Below are positions 26,865-40,502 of a stretch of DNA of 64,000 nucleotides, in pieces. A model generated the notes under the pieces. That model ran no database searches, was not told the DNA's origin, and was given only the letters and a program-made list of their open reading frames with translations. Source of the DNA: Callaeas wilsoni (Eukaryota > Chordata > Aves > Passeriformes > Callaeidae). The stretch is taken from NCBI GenBank assembly GCA_013398955.1, contig VWPU01009591.1:62001-126000 (forward strand), given 5' to 3'. The translations under genes were made by a program, and so were the position numbers. The number at the start of each line of letters is the position of its first letter. Position 1 is the first letter of the stretch.

Positions 26865-28414
26865 TGGTTTTGCAGGGTTTAATTTTTGGTGAGGAGGGAA
26901 GAAGCCAGCCACAGAAGTGATTTTCTGTGAGAAGCTGCTAAAAGCTTCCTCTGTGCCTGGCAAAACCAATCGCTGGCTAGCTGTGAGAACAGACACACTG
27001 CTAAGCCAATTAGAAAAGCTGGTAATGCCTCTATGATAAAATATTTAAGAAAGGAAAAAAAAGGGGGGAAGCTCTCTTTTTCCTGCCCTCCGAGGGGTGG
27101 CGAGGGAGCTGTCGGGCCCCTGCCAGGGGCCATCCCGGGAGCGCTCACGCGGCCGAAGCCGAGAGCGGCTGGGGCCAGGAGCAGCCGTGCAGCCGCTGCC
27201 ATCTCGGCATGGCTCGCAATGAGCTTTACTTGCTTAGCCACTTTTAGCCAGCCAGGCTGTGGACAGAGGGGCAGAAGCAACAGCTTTTCCTTTTCGGTGT
27301 CCCGCATGAAGTGAGGCGCTAAATGGAGCTGGTGTGGCTCGTGTGGTGCTGGTGGGGACCGTGTGACCAGCAGTGAGAGGCATGGCGAGCGATTCCCTGA
27401 TGTGGAGCCTGAACGAGATCAACCTTTTAGTGCTCCAGAACTCCAGAAAAACTTTTCAATTGGTAGAACTTGAGAACAAACGAACCTATGAACAGTAATT
27501 CTCTCCTGAGTCAGATAAAAGGAAAACGTGAAGACACATGAGAACAACATGGCAAATCTAAGGTCGGTGCAAAGGAGGGAGGGGGAGGAGGAGGTGCTCC
27601 AGGCCTCTGAGCTTAAATTCTTCTGCAAGCCGCGATGAGGACTATAATACAACAGCTTCCCTGTAATTCATGAAGTGCATGGGGGGATGCAGAATTCACC
27701 CACAGCCCGTGAGAAAAAGGTGCTCACCCTGGAGCGTTTGGATGCTGAGAAGCTGTGATCTGATGAGATGCTTGAACAGAGAGAGAGAGAACCCTTGCTT
27801 CCAAAGATAGAGGAAGAGGATCCTTGCTTTTAACTAGAATAGCTCATCCTTAAAAGACTGTACCCCATGAACCAATGGCCCACAGAAAAAACAGTTGTGG
27901 GAAAACTGCTTTGCCTGTGGGAAGGACTCACATTGCAGCAGGTTTGGGTGGGACTGATACTTGTGAAAATTAGAACCACGTTGGAAAAGTTCACAGAGAA
28001 CTGTTGCCCATGGGAAGGGCCCCATAGCATAGCAAAAGAGACTCCTCTCCCTAAGTGAACAGAAGAAAGATTTTTTAGAAGTGACAAACTGACTAAAACC
28101 CCCCGTTTTGTCTCCCTGCGCTGTCAGAGGGAAAGAAAGAAGGGCTGGGGGAGGGAAAAGGTGTTCTAAAGGTTTATCTTAGTTCTCATTATCCTCTTTT
28201 AATTCAGTTAATAAAATTCTTTTCTTTATATCTTTTAAAGTTTTGAGCCTGTGTTGCCCTTAAAGTGTTTTCTCCTAATCCTAATCTCTCCCTATGAGCC
28301 TTTTAAATTTCTTTTTCTTTCCCCCTCCTCTGCTCAGCTATAGCAGAGGAGAATGAGTGAATGATTCTTTTTATGGGTGCACTGGCATTTGGCCAGCGTC
28401 AAACCCACGACACG
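26865..28414 (+). mobile_element. long avian ERV solo LTR with 5-bp target duplication
   Basis: The segment matches from memory a long passerine LTR family: a GAAGCCAGCCACAGAAG start region, CTCTATGATAAAATATTTAA, GGAGGAGGAGGTGCTCCAGG, repeated GTGGGAAGGACTCAC-like units, AATAAAATTC near 28211, and an end CCAGCGTCAAACCCACGAC. It begins with TG and is flanked by TACCT at 26860-26864 and 28415-28419. The last two bases are CG where CA is expected, consistent with one substitution. No gag, pol or env is present, so it is a solo LTR. The GC-rich patch at 27080-27220 belongs to it, and its open frames are not genes. Confidence 0.75.
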
Positions 28415-28419
28415 TACCT
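28415..28419. repeat. right target-site duplication TACCT
   Basis: Second copy of the 5-bp repeat that brackets the long solo LTR; it fixes the right edge of the element at 28414. Confidence 0.6.
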
Positions 28420-29882
28420 TAACAAATTGTCCCATAACACTGGGAGGCACCAATCTAAACCTGTAACATGGGCTAAGTACCCCAATACTGTAGGACTGCC
28501 ATTTCCCTATGCCATATGTATTATGTTTGATAGTAACAGTAAAATGAACTGTTCACAATCTGGTCTTGGTTTCTTAAGGTAATGAAACTCCTCTTGAGAC
28601 CTCTGTGAGGTGGACAAGCACTGAATCTCAGGGAGAGAAAACTCTGCACTGTGGTTTGTTTTTTTCTTTACAAGTAGTCAGACTTTGGGCCATGCTGAAG
28701 TCCCAGCTTTGAGCCTCACTAGTTCCTGAGGCAAGAGCTCTTGACACAGACCAGGCACAAATGCCAGCTGCTCCGGTTCTCATTTTCTCAGACAAGCCTC
28801 CCAGAAAAAACCCCAAACCCACAAACCAGAATAAACCTTGATTATTATTGTGAGACAAGTTGAAGTCCTTTCCCTTTGTCTCTCCTTTCCACTTACTCTT
28901 CAGAGTTTGACTGTACCTCCCTGTCACTCTTTCAAACATTTTTTTCTCTCCTGGCACAGATTTACACAGGAAAGGAAAGAAGTAAATGCCAGGGATTATT
29001 CACCCTGCTCAGCACAGCATGAGAGACCCTTGGCCCAGATACCTCTGTTCCTCTTTGTGTCCTGTGCCACCTGTTGCTTATTTTCTTTTCCACATGTTCT
29101 TCAATAACTGCCCAGACTTAACTCTACTCTGGATAGAGTCATAATTTACCTTCCGTATTGTGGTTCTACCCACCTCCTTGCCCCCAATTTTTTTTTTCTA
29201 GGATGGTTCATTAACCAGTTTTTAACACTGGTACATACACTATATTTTGTTTTGTTCATCCTCAAAGCCTGACTCTATTGAAGTCATTAAGATAAACTGA
29301 AATCTAGGATGGGGAACAAAATTTTTAAAAAGTAAGAAAAGAAAAAACAAATATAGCAGGTCAGAAAAATAAAGTTCTACACAATCTGGGGCATAATAGA
29401 AGTACTGGCTGATCTGTTGCCACAGCATGTGTAAAATTATTCAAGCATGGTAATTGTTTGCAAACATATGGAACACACAAAAAAACCTTGTAGATTTGGA
29501 GAGTTCAAAAGTATCTCATATCGAGGTCTTGCTTCCATTGAATTGACTTGGATTCAATTCCTTTCATAGTCTAGCAAGAATGTTAATGAACAAAACCTGA
29601 GTTGCTCCATGACTTTAGACTAATTTAGGCAGTGTCTGGGACCTTCTAAATCTGTGAAAGCCTACCTCCAAACACCCCAGCACTGCATGGCACAACCCTC
29701 TCCAGCAATACTGCTAGAAGGATGATCCCAAAGAAGCCCCGCTGCAGCTAACAGTCTCCAGAGCTGTGCTGCAGGACCCCTGGGGCCATGGACCATTACT
29801 GGGACTCTTGTTTGTGTTCAGGGGCTCAAAGTCAAGGCAAGATCTTACTACAGGCCTGAAATGCACTTCCTAAAAGGCAAAT
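28420..29882. other. intergenic between LTR and CR1, nothing recognised
   Basis: About 1.5 kb of unique sequence with no coding potential that I can support. Confidence 0.7.
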
Positions 29883-30215
29883 CATGGAATCATAGAAAAG
29901 CTTGCGTTGGAAGGGACCTTAAAGATCACCTTGTTCCAGCCCTCCTGCTGTGGACACTTTCCACTATCCCAGGATGCTCAGAGCTCCATCCAGCCTGGCC
30001 CTGAACATTTCCAGGGATGGGGCAGCCAGAGCTTCTCTGGGCAACCTGTGCCAGGGCCTCATTGTCTTCACAGAAAAGACTTTTTTCTTAATATCGAATC
30101 TAAACCTACTCTCTGCTCAGCTTGAAGACGTTCTCCCTTGTCCTGTTACTTCATGCTTTGTAAATAGTCCCTTTCCATCTTTCTTGTGCTCTCCCTTCAG
30201 GTACTGGGAGGCCAC
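29883..30215 (-). mobile_element. CR1 LINE 3' end
   Basis: Reverse-orientation CR1: GGAATCATAGAAAAGCTTGC, TTGGAAGGGACCTTAAAGAT, TCCATCCAGCCTGGCCCTGA, GGGCAACCTGTGCCAGGGCC, CTCCCTTGTCCTGTTACTTC. The frames at 29907-30237 are derived from this element and are not genes. Confidence 0.9.
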
Positions 30216-30474
30216 AATTCATGTTTCTGGCCACTGAATTTCAGAGGATGGATATACAGCAGCTATCACCCTGCCAAAGCAGCTTGTCCCAAAACCTTTC
30301 CTCTAGTGTGTCAATGTGGGAAATTGATGGTTATTTCAAATTTCATAGACAATGCAACATTATTTACTGAGCTGCTCAGGAAACATGGCAGTGTAGAACA
30401 TTCATCTCAGTACTGAGTTACACAGCAACCTATCACAATTCCAATGAAAAATAATGCGCTGATGAAAAGATTTA

Positions 30475-30620
30475 AAAACTAAAAAACCCCTCAAAATAAA
30501 ACCAAACTTAAAAAAAACCCCAAAACCAACCAAAACACTCCCCAAAAATAAAAGCAAAAAAAAGCCCCAAACCCAAAAAACGTTTAAGCAAACCCCAACT
30601 TCCCCCACCCCCCAAAACAG
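30475..30620 (+). repeat. A/C-rich low-complexity tract
   Basis: Runs of AAAACCCC- and CCAAAACC-like units without G over most of 145 bases. It generates glycine- and phenylalanine-rich false frames on the opposite strand. Confidence 0.85.
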
Positions 30621-33600
30621 GCATTGTTCCAACCATCAGCCAAACAACTGAGGTTGGAGAATTTACTGCCCAATTATTACGTGACCAGTTATTGGATAGA
30701 GTTGACAAATATTTCCTCTGCTTTAGAGTTGGCACTGCTCTTCTGCCTTTTGGAAGAACTGGAGCTCTTGCCAGACTGCTTGGCACTGCTCTAATTGACA
30801 ATTTTGGGGCAGTAAATTAGAAGGGTTTTTCATGTTGTTTTACTTCTAATTTTAATCAGACATAGAACCACTTGGCACACCAAGCCACACACTCTTCCGT
30901 GCAAGTTCACAGTGCTTCCATAAAAATACCCTCATTGAAATGTAACTTAACTTTAAAAGAGTCACACAAAAGCAATGTGCTGACTAAATGCGCTAGTACG
31001 GTGCATTGAGAGACTGTGAATTCCAATTTCAGCCATGCCAGTCATTTGGCATTAAAATATGCACCAGCTGTGAGTGTTTGGATCTCGATAAGTCAGAGTG
31101 TGCTGGAAAGCTGACAAGATACTGCTGTGAAAATGTTTCCAGCCCCTAATCTTGGCTGTCTCCTCTTTTTCATATTTTGCTACCCATGTTGGTGTATAAT
31201 ATAGGGAGAAATAAATGCAAAAACCAAGGAAGATGTGCATGGGGTGACACCAGTATTTATAGAATCTGTAAGATAGTGCTGCCACTCACACAGCTCTGGA
31301 GTCCTCTTTGATGAGTTGTCTCTGGTCAGCCTTTCTAAATTGCTAATTTATTTTCCTTATGTGAGAAAGAGCCCCGTATTAGTAAACTGGAATATGTAAC
31401 ATTGCTGGGACAGGAAGGAATAGTGGGATTGAAATCCATGGACAGCCTTTCAAATTGGGGCACTAGCTGCTGTCAAAGGGGCTGAAAAATGAGTCTCGAC
31501 GAGGAGGTATTTTTGGACTGATCTATCAGTGGAGCATATAATTCTGTAAACTCCTTTTTGAACAAATACTTTTTCTCCTTCTCTCTATTATTTATTCATA
31601 TCCACATTAAATCTTATACACAAGCCACTAGATTCTAACCTGCTGAGGAGGGCAAAGCAGTATGCTTCCCATCTGTTCTGCTTAGCCTACAAGATGCTCT
31701 GGATCTTATCCTGCCTTTCTAGAAGGAAAATCTTCCCCCTTTGTTGCAACCATCTTCCCAGCCACAAAACAGGGGTAAGCAAGGGTGAGGAAGGCTGCAA
31801 ATTCACTTCAGAGTCTGAACTTTCTGTAGCAGAAAGCTGAAAAAGGACAGCCTGAAAGCAACAAGCCATTTCTGGGTTTCAGCAGTCTCCGCTGCTCTGA
31901 GGTCAAGCTCGGTGCTCTGAAGCGGTCACCACACCATCCTCCTCCTCCTCACTTCCCTGCTGGCTCCAAGGGATGCAAGAGAGGACAACACACAGAACCT
32001 GGGCAGCTGGCAGAGAGCAGGAACCGCTCAGTCTGCACCCTGACCTGCCTCCGCTGCTGCTTTGCAGGTTCAGGTGTGAAGGAAAGGTGAGGGCTTGCAC
32101 AAGGACAGCCTGCAGACGGGCAGGGGGCTGGCACAGGAGCTACACGGCTGCTCTGTGCCAATGTAACATACTCACGTTTTTTACTATCTAGATCAAACTG
32201 GCGAAATCTAGCAGGATTCTAGCTTTAGCTCAAGGATGTTTTAGCAATGTAAAGCCCTCATAAACCCTCTAGCCTGGGGAGAGCTTCATCCATTAAAGCG
32301 ACACAGAGAAGTATCAGAACCATGCCTTTATCCAAAGGTACAACTGCACTCCCCCCTGGTACTGCCACGAATGCAGCTTCAGCTGGGAACACCCCCAACC
32401 CTACACACACACTCACGGTATTTAATATCAATTAATGTTTCATCAAAATCGGGAGTAAGTAGAAGGAGGATACTAATTACAGAACCTGGTATTAAAGAGA
32501 AAATCCTGCAGTAGATCCTTTTTTCCCCAAATGAGGTCTGCAGGGGAATAATATAATTAAGGTACATGCAGAAAAACCTGTGAGCTAGCCAAAGCAGTGT
32601 TTTATAATCAAAATACCGTTCCACAGATGCAAAGGTCACCTTACCGAACACCGAGCAAAACTGAAAAGAAGTAATTTGATAAATCAAATACAGAAGTGGG
32701 GGTTTTTTAACTCCTTCTTACAGAAATAAAAAATAAAATAACATACATGTTTCACGGCCAAAGGCTGAAAGTAAAACAGCAATCAGGTGCAACAGTTAAA
32801 TCCAAAGGAGTTTCCCATTTCAAGTCAAGCTCACTGCAGGGAAAACAGAGCAAACTAATTATGATGTAAATCCACAATGAATGATGCAGAAATAGTATGC
32901 AGTGTAAACAATAATTTTGAAATTCCCAGTATATATCAGCACTGATCTGTTTTATACACTCCAGAAGTGTAACTCAGAAAAGATATTTTTGCACTAATGA
33001 GAGACTTCTACTTTTTAATCAAAGAATAAATTAAAGCATGTTCAAAAGCATGCCAGCCTCATTAATTAGTTCCATTAAAATGTAAAAGATGAGTACATAC
33101 ATTTGCCTCACTTTGTGCTCGCATCTCTTTACCTTAAATATCCTATCATGCATTATTACAGGCTTGGCTGGAAATAATATCTATTATTAATATTCCTTGA
33201 CACCTCTCATTAGAAGATCCTGCATTCAATTGTTTACAATTTATCTCAATTATAATTATTTGGGCTGAAGTTTTCACAGTGGGCATTTTAGAGAATTTCA
33301 GCCAAAGCACTGCATTTTCCAAGGATGAAATAAGGGGAAATAAACAATTTAACCTGTGTTCAAAAAAAAAAAAAACCCACAAAAACAACCCAGTTAACAA
33401 CTGCTTCTTGAATATTAAAAAAAATCCACATGAATCCATTTCAGAAAATACATTTTGGAAAAGGTTTGAAATCTAAGAGAAGGCTGCTTCGTGCTGTCCC
33501 TATGAAAATCCATTGGCATTCAGGAAGTTATAATCTATTCTACTTTCCAAAAACCAACTTATTCATCAAAGGATGGCAAAGTCTTTTGGCTTCATTCCTT

Positions 33601-36600
33601 GATTGCACTGATCTAAAAGTGAGAAAGAACCAGGATGGGGACTCTGCTGAGTGTCCACCCAGATCTATTGACTTCCAATATGGGCTCCTGCAGCCACCAG
33701 GTTAAAAGCTCCATTTGCTCGTGACAAAGCTCACATCTCCCTGTGCAGAAGGTGACAGAACATCATCTGGGCAGCTTCTCTTGGCTGGAGGGCAGGAGAT
33801 CTCTGTGCATTTTGGCATTTCAGCACTTTTAAACACCTTGCACCTCCGGCAGGTATTAGGACAGTGTCTCAGGACCGAAATGCTTTATATTCCATTCTCT
33901 CTCAAAAGCTAGAAAATCACCACACACCACTTTCAGATATGTTTTTGGATGGCCACACTTATCCCTCAAGAGTGAGGAAATGCTAAATATAAGCTTCTCT
34001 CTGCAACTCTAAGTCACTCCTCTTTTTGTAAGAATTATCCTAGTCTTTCTATTTTCCCCACAAGGCCAATTTCATCCAGTGCACAGCAGGAATCACGTTC
34101 ACTAAATGAGCAACGATTCAATAATTTCTCCTTCTGTCACTGTTCATTACTGGTCTAGAGCCTTACTTTTTGCATACTATTTAGTCCAAGTTCTAAACCA
34201 GCATTGTTTTTGTATTTGCCAGTGTAAATACAGTATCAGACTGTTTCCAATGCACTAATTGACTTATTTTCCCAATTTCCCTGCAAGATAAGGGGGTTTA
34301 TTATTCTTATCTAGAAATGGAAAATGGAGTCCTTTTGTGTGTGGCATAGGCTGAAGGTGGAGTTTCAAAGTAAAAGCCAAGTGAGTACAGAGGAAAAAAA
34401 GCCTGCTTAACTCCTGACCTCACTCACAAGTTGGAGAATTGGATCCATGTGGAACACAGCTGACTGAACTCGGGAAGTTGTGGGCCCATTACTGCAGACA
34501 CAGGATGCCAGTGGCACTTGTGCACCAAGCAAGCAGTCTGCTTTGCAAAGCTCTACTAAACTGCAAGGACGCTGCTCACTGGTAGCAGGGAAGTGTCCTG
34601 ATGTTCCTAAGGGGCAGAATACAGAAACTGCACAAGACCTGCTACAGCCTGAGAGGGCTGTCGCCAGCAAACAGTCCTTTGCACCCAAAGCCCTCCGCTG
34701 AGCTTCCAACCAAAGGGCACCTGGGTGGCTTGGTCAGTGCTCAGTAGCCTGGTCTAGTTCTAGGTGCTTGTTCTAATTAAGGTCACTTTTGAAGGCAGCC
34801 CTGGATGCTTAGGACAGGCCTTGCTGCAGCTGCAGAGCCCCCTGGAGCAGCTGTGGCTTTCACAGGAGGCAATTCCAGTAAACAGCTGTGAACGGAGCAA
34901 AACTTTACTCTATTGTGACTTTATTTTCTGTGATTTTATCTACTTACCTTTACTGAATAAAGAAACGTGGGACTGATTTTATTGTCTCATCAGTCAGACT
35001 AACAAGTGTCCCAGTTGAAAGAGTTATCAGCAGATGCATGTTTACTCTGAAACTGAAGGAATGACTTTTTTGGTTTTGTGTCAAACAAAGGGACCCTTTA
35101 GAGAGGAAGAATCAGCAAGCACATGTTTGTTTAACACAGTATTAGCACTAGACATAAGACTGGCAAACCCAGCCCCCTGTTATTGTAAATGTAGAAAGCA
35201 TGTGAAAATGAAATTTCTCTGAGTGAGAGTACCAAACACTCTCCTTGTGATACTAAGCCCTATTCTGTGCGAGCTGACAGTACTGCCACATTCACTGCAT
35301 GCTGACAGCTGAGTTAAGAAGTGTAACACTATGATACAGAGGTGTCAAGATTGCTGAAATTAATACTGAGATGTGCAGTGTTTAGCTTGTTGACTCAGCT
35401 AACTTAGGTGTGGTGGAGAAGCAGTATCATATGACAGTAGAGGCACAGCAATTTAGCATAAAGGAAAGCTATTTCTTTTTGGAGAGATTTCTGATGCTTT
35501 CTTAGAAAATATATATTTTATACTAGACTTTTAGCTGAAGATATCAGTTTCTTGCACAGGCATATATCTGTTATTACAGATGGGGAAAATGTAGCTAAGA
35601 TGGAGCTACTCCGAAGGAGAGCAGCCAAGTGAATGACTTAGGATTCCGAATTACAGTGCACTATCCCCTTTCCCCCACTCTAACCAAGATACTCCAATCT
35701 TTGGAATACAAAGGTTTTTTACTGTTGCAATAAGTGGTATTCTTTCAGATCCCACTTGTGCCACTGAGCTGTACAATGAGATGACTCAGAACCAGGCTGT
35801 AAGGCTGGGGAGAGGTTCCAGAACCCCCTTTTTCAAGAGAGCGTATGTCTACTGCCTGTTCAGGGGAGAGGCTGCTCAACACACACAACTGAGGACATGG
35901 TTTCAAGTTGAGCAGTCCCAACACCAGCCAGCAAACAGCAGGTCTCTGCCACATGCTGTCAAATCCCTTGCAATGGCTTACGTACACTGTTCATCTCTCT
36001 TCAGGTACCAGGGTCCTTTCACCCTTAATCTTTATAGGGTATTTTCTCTCTTTCCTTTTTCTAATTTAACTTTGTCTGATGTGGGAGATTACTGGGGTAT
36101 CTTGAAGTCAGCAAACACACCTGAGTAACAAATCTGTTGCTCTGGATCACATAGTAAAGACAAAGCTGTCTTCTACTGAAATTGTTTAATATAGGAGACC
36201 AAAATTTGGATCTAGAATTTTTTATTTTTTTTTTTGAGAAGAGAGGGACATTTCCTGTCTTACCCAGAGAGCTGCTATATGCTTTGCATTCGCTTTACTT
36301 TGGGGACCTCGAGATCAGCCCAAATCTTGGGAGGTTACCAGAAAGCTCAGACACCATGCCAATGAGCACGCCGAGGCACTGACGCGGACACCACGGCCTC
36401 CTGCGTAAACAGCGCTCCCTCGCATCCAAGAACACTAAATTCTCACTGACTCAGCCTTGCAGTAGGCTGTATTTTAACAACACAACCACTAATCCTGACC
36501 CTACTGCAGTGAACTTCCTCAGTGGATTCTGAGCACAGCTGTGCAAATGACAGATTTCCCTAGAACACCCATGGTTTGGAATACCCTGGTGGGGGGTGAA

Positions 36601-38540
36601 TCAGCTCAGGCTGAGCAAGAACTGAATGCTAATCTCTCACAGTCTAGCTATGTGCTCTGCCTACTGGCTGCTGTGCAAAGCCCTCTGCTTCTGGATCAAA
36701 CAGGGGCAGGAGGGAAACAGCCTGTTCTCAGACTTCACCACCACTCACTGATCTCCAGACAGCTCACCCAGAATTCACAGAGTAAACGTCAATCTTTTCC
36801 TTAGTCCCAGCAGCATTAACGTAGTCCTTGTTTGTTCAGTAGGTGTTGTAACCTCTGCAGCTCGTTACTCTTCAAAACAAGGCCCTTGCTGCCTGATCTT
36901 GTGTGCACCAGAGCTAAGACAGGACTTCCTTTAGCCACTCAGGGGCACACTAAATCACTGTGCAAGTTCTGTATTCAGAGAGTCCATGGAACAGGATTCC
37001 ACTGGAACAACCAGCAGAGAGCTACACGAGGGCAAGCCACAAGAGATGTGCCTTGCTGCTGCCAGTCAGGGGACTGTTGTAGCACACTTACTGAATGGAC
37101 ATCAGGAGAGCTTTTGAAGAACAACTGGAACCATTTTTTTTTCTAAATAATTCAATTTTTGTCACTTTTCTTTCTTATTCTAAGGAGAAAACACATTCCA
37201 CTGAGAAACTCTGACAATTGCCTCCAGAATATGTATTCCACCAGTCATACTTCCTAGGCTAAGCTTAAGTCAAGGATGTAACCAGCAGAGAAAGAGATCA
37301 GTAGGGCTGGCTTCTACTAAAATTAGGGGCTTACTTAGCCTGACCAGGTACATCACAAAGGATAACACAGACTTGATTAAGACAACACACCAACATAAGG
37401 CAGTTTTAAAGTTAATCTGACATGAAGAAGTGTTTAAATTCTCGTTTCTTCTCTATACAGGTAAAGAAATATACCTTTATATCTCTCTATGCCTATACAT
37501 ACCTATGCCTATCTGATCTATATTCACGTTCAGCTTGAACTTTTCTTACTGGTTTAAAATATTTCACTGGATACCAGTTACAGCAGCAAAAGGAAAATTA
37601 CCAAATGTCTCAGACCTCTTAGGCAGCCACATATATAAGCTTATTGTAACACATATACAGATATTTACATTCCAGGCTCTACAACGGCCACTTCATGGTT
37701 TTAAGTGCATATTTCCTACACACAAAGAAATCCGAGGTCGTCAGTTATTACATTCATGGTACCTGAACATCTTGCATTTTAGTAAAGTTTCCATGCACAA
37801 GCAATATTAACATCTGTTTCAAGGATCTCTGCTGGAATTGTAGCTTCACACAGCCAAATTGCCTATGTTTCCACCAGGGAAATGGCTATTTTATGCAGCC
37901 ATCTGGGCTCTAAATACTATGTTTTGTCATTTGTGGTCTTGTTTTCCAGAGTTTCTTATATGAAACTTGATTTCTTAATAACTTATTTCTTCTGTAAATG
38001 ACATTTTTTTAGTAATCAAACTTGTGAATGAATGTTTCATTAGAGACTTACAACATCAGTGTCAATTCATAAATATTTTGGATTGAGAGCCAAACCCTAA
38101 TTGCAGCAGCTTTGATGGCCTACTTTTTTTTTTTTCCTGGGGAATCATATGTAAATATAATCTTTACAAGCCCATCTCCCAGTTAGATGAAGGACATATG
38201 TTGTTGCAGTATTTAATACTTCAGGATGATACTGGTAAAGTTGTTGGAACACAGACCCTTGTGGTCTCAGAGCCCAGACCCCATCATGGTAATGACTAAC
38301 AGTACAAACAGATTTTCACAAACCTTTATCTACCGAGTATTGTTTCTGCTTGGATTATGACAGAAATACAAATACTACTTTCTCTCCTCATATCATACCT
38401 TTCAGATGGCTTCTTAATAGATTTTAGTACCAAGTCACAATTGTGAAAGTACCAGGTGTCCTGGAAAGCCATTTAGAGAAACGGTAAGAAGCCCTGGATC
38501 AGATGGGAACAGCTGACTTTCCCAATCCCTGCTTGCTGTA

Positions 38541-38560
38541 GTCACAAACTGGTTTGTGAC
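38541..38560. repeat. 20-bp near-perfect palindrome
   Basis: GTCACAAAC-TG-GTTTGTGAC: two 9-base inverted arms around a 2-base centre. The core AAACTGGTTT resembles the Grainyhead-like binding consensus. Function is unknown. Confidence 0.7.
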
Positions 38561-38669
38561 TCACCACAGAGGTCACTAACCGACACAAGGGAACCAAGAG
38601 CAGGACTCCAAGCCTCCTCAAATCTGCTCATTGCTCTCTAGCTATACAACCAACACTCTCCTAAGCCGT

Positions 38670-39580
38670 GAGAGAGCTCTCAGTAAGGCAGGCTGAGTGC
38701 TCCACCCTTCCACACAAGCCAGCTAAGAGATCTGCCCTGCACAGGAGCCAACCCAACAGCAGCCTACCTCCTGTAGTCCAGGTACTCTTCCCTGGACACA
38801 TCCTCCACCAGGGCAGGATTCTCTCACTCTTCCCACCAAGGGTTAATTTCCTTCTCTCTGTTGCTTACCCTGTCTAGGAGGCCACACAAACCAGCTGGCA
38901 CTGATCAAGCTGCCCTTTCCTCTCTGTGAAAGGGCTAAAGCAGGCACCAAGCTACACCACAAGGAATAAAGCCAGCAGAGGGAAGTGCATGGCTGAACCA
39001 AGCAATACAAGCTCATTCAGTTTACTCTCCTCCCCCCCAGTCTAATCACTGAGCAAAAAAACCAGCTCTGTTTTCACTGCTAGGACCACAGCCCTTTCCC
39101 AGGGGCAGCTCCAATCACCCAGCAGGTCCCCTCTTGATTCCCCACACTCACAGTCAGACCAGGTTTCCTTACCAGCTTGACCCCAGGGTTCCCACAGCAG
39201 AATCTCAGATGTCTTGTTCCATAAAAGAATTTATTCACAGTGCAATAACACAGGAACAGCTCACCCCAAGCTACCTACACTAAATGTATTCCTCAACACC
39301 ATCACCTTTTATTATTTGTCTCACCTTATTCTCCCTGCACAGTCCATGCTGTTTCTGCTCTCCTACCTTGTTCTTTGTCTTCTCTTCACCCACTTCAGTG
39401 GCCTAATCATCAGCTTTATCATCTTCACCTGGATCAGTCAGTAAATGGCTGCTGGCAAACACCTTCCAGGAAGCAATCTCAATCTCTTCCTCCAAACTAT
39501 TTCTTAAAACCTCTTCTTCCAAGAATACTTGTAATACAACATCCTTTTATATAACAAACTGTCAGAGACAAGGAGGAGCC
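38670..39580 (-). mobile_element. possible unclassified LTR, minus strand
   Basis: On the minus strand a TATATAAAAGG box (39543-39553) is followed about 310 bp downstream by AATAAA (39230-39235) within GTGAATAAATTCTTTTATGG, a configuration like the TATA and poly(A) signals of an LTR. The segment differs in composition from its surroundings. I do not recognise the family and found no matching ends or target duplication. It could also be ordinary unique sequence. Confidence 0.3.
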
Positions 39581-40502
39581 CATCACAAATCCAGAGAAAT
39601 CTACTAATAGTAGGTTTTGCCTACACTGCTGCCAACAGGTGCATAGCATTTGTAAGGAGACAATCAAATCTGAAAGGATCTGAAACCCTTTTCAGCTGGT
39701 TGTTTGAATGAATAAAGAAATAATTACTCTTTCCTCTGAGACTAAACTCAGGCAGATTGACAGAATTGTCTCCTTGCTCAACAGCAGTTAATAGGAGTAA
39801 AACAGTTCTAAGCAGTTTTGACCCTTCAGGAGCCTTGTCTGTAGAGGAAGCTCTAGTTCCCTTCGCTTTAGCCCGTGACATAAAGCACTGGCCTGAGTAC
39901 TTTCATTTCCCTGGAGTCACTGAGCTCAGGAAGCGACAGCTAGGAGAAGGCTAATGTTGGGTCACGATCTAGTTCACAACCTGGAAAACAATTACCAGCC
40001 AGGTGTGGATGTGAAAGGCATTGTTTGGAGGGATGCTTGATGCCTGCCAGCATGAGACCTGGCTCAGGCACGTGCCATTCCCATTAACTGAGAAGCATGA
40101 GCAAATTTTCCTTAAAATAAAGATGTGGAGAAGCAAATTATGAGGCTCTGCAGCTACCTGCATATGGAACTTCAGGGCAGGACAAGATAACACCTTCCCT
40201 ACCCTGTAATGATGAATTACAGGGGCTTACTAAAGCAGTCTGACTACATGATATACTAAGAATAATTATCATCTACCCATCTTGGCCATAGTAGTCATTA
40301 AGCTGCTATATCTGTAACAGGTTTAATAACAAAGTGAAGAGTGAATGGGGGAGAAAAAGTCATTTCCTTGTCTCATTGGTCATTGTTTCCTATATGCCTA
40401 GAATGTCTGTGTGGGAAGAACTGAAAATGGAGAGAGAATTCCAGCACAGAAGCCTGTATTTAAATAAGGGAAAGTGAGGTCTGTCCTTGTACTACACTAA
40501 TG

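Larger units (their letters stand above)
30216..38669. other. intergenic, no gene found
   Basis: Apart from the A/C-rich tract near 30.5 kb and the palindrome at 38541, nothing recognisable. A small CpG cluster at 36360-36425 has no associated exon. The stretch near 33000-33200 is AT-rich and could include a conserved non-coding element (unproven). Confidence 0.65.

Noticed and set aside
26879..27307. Open frames across the GC-rich patch at 27 kb
   Set aside because: The patch lies inside the solo LTR, which explains the composition.
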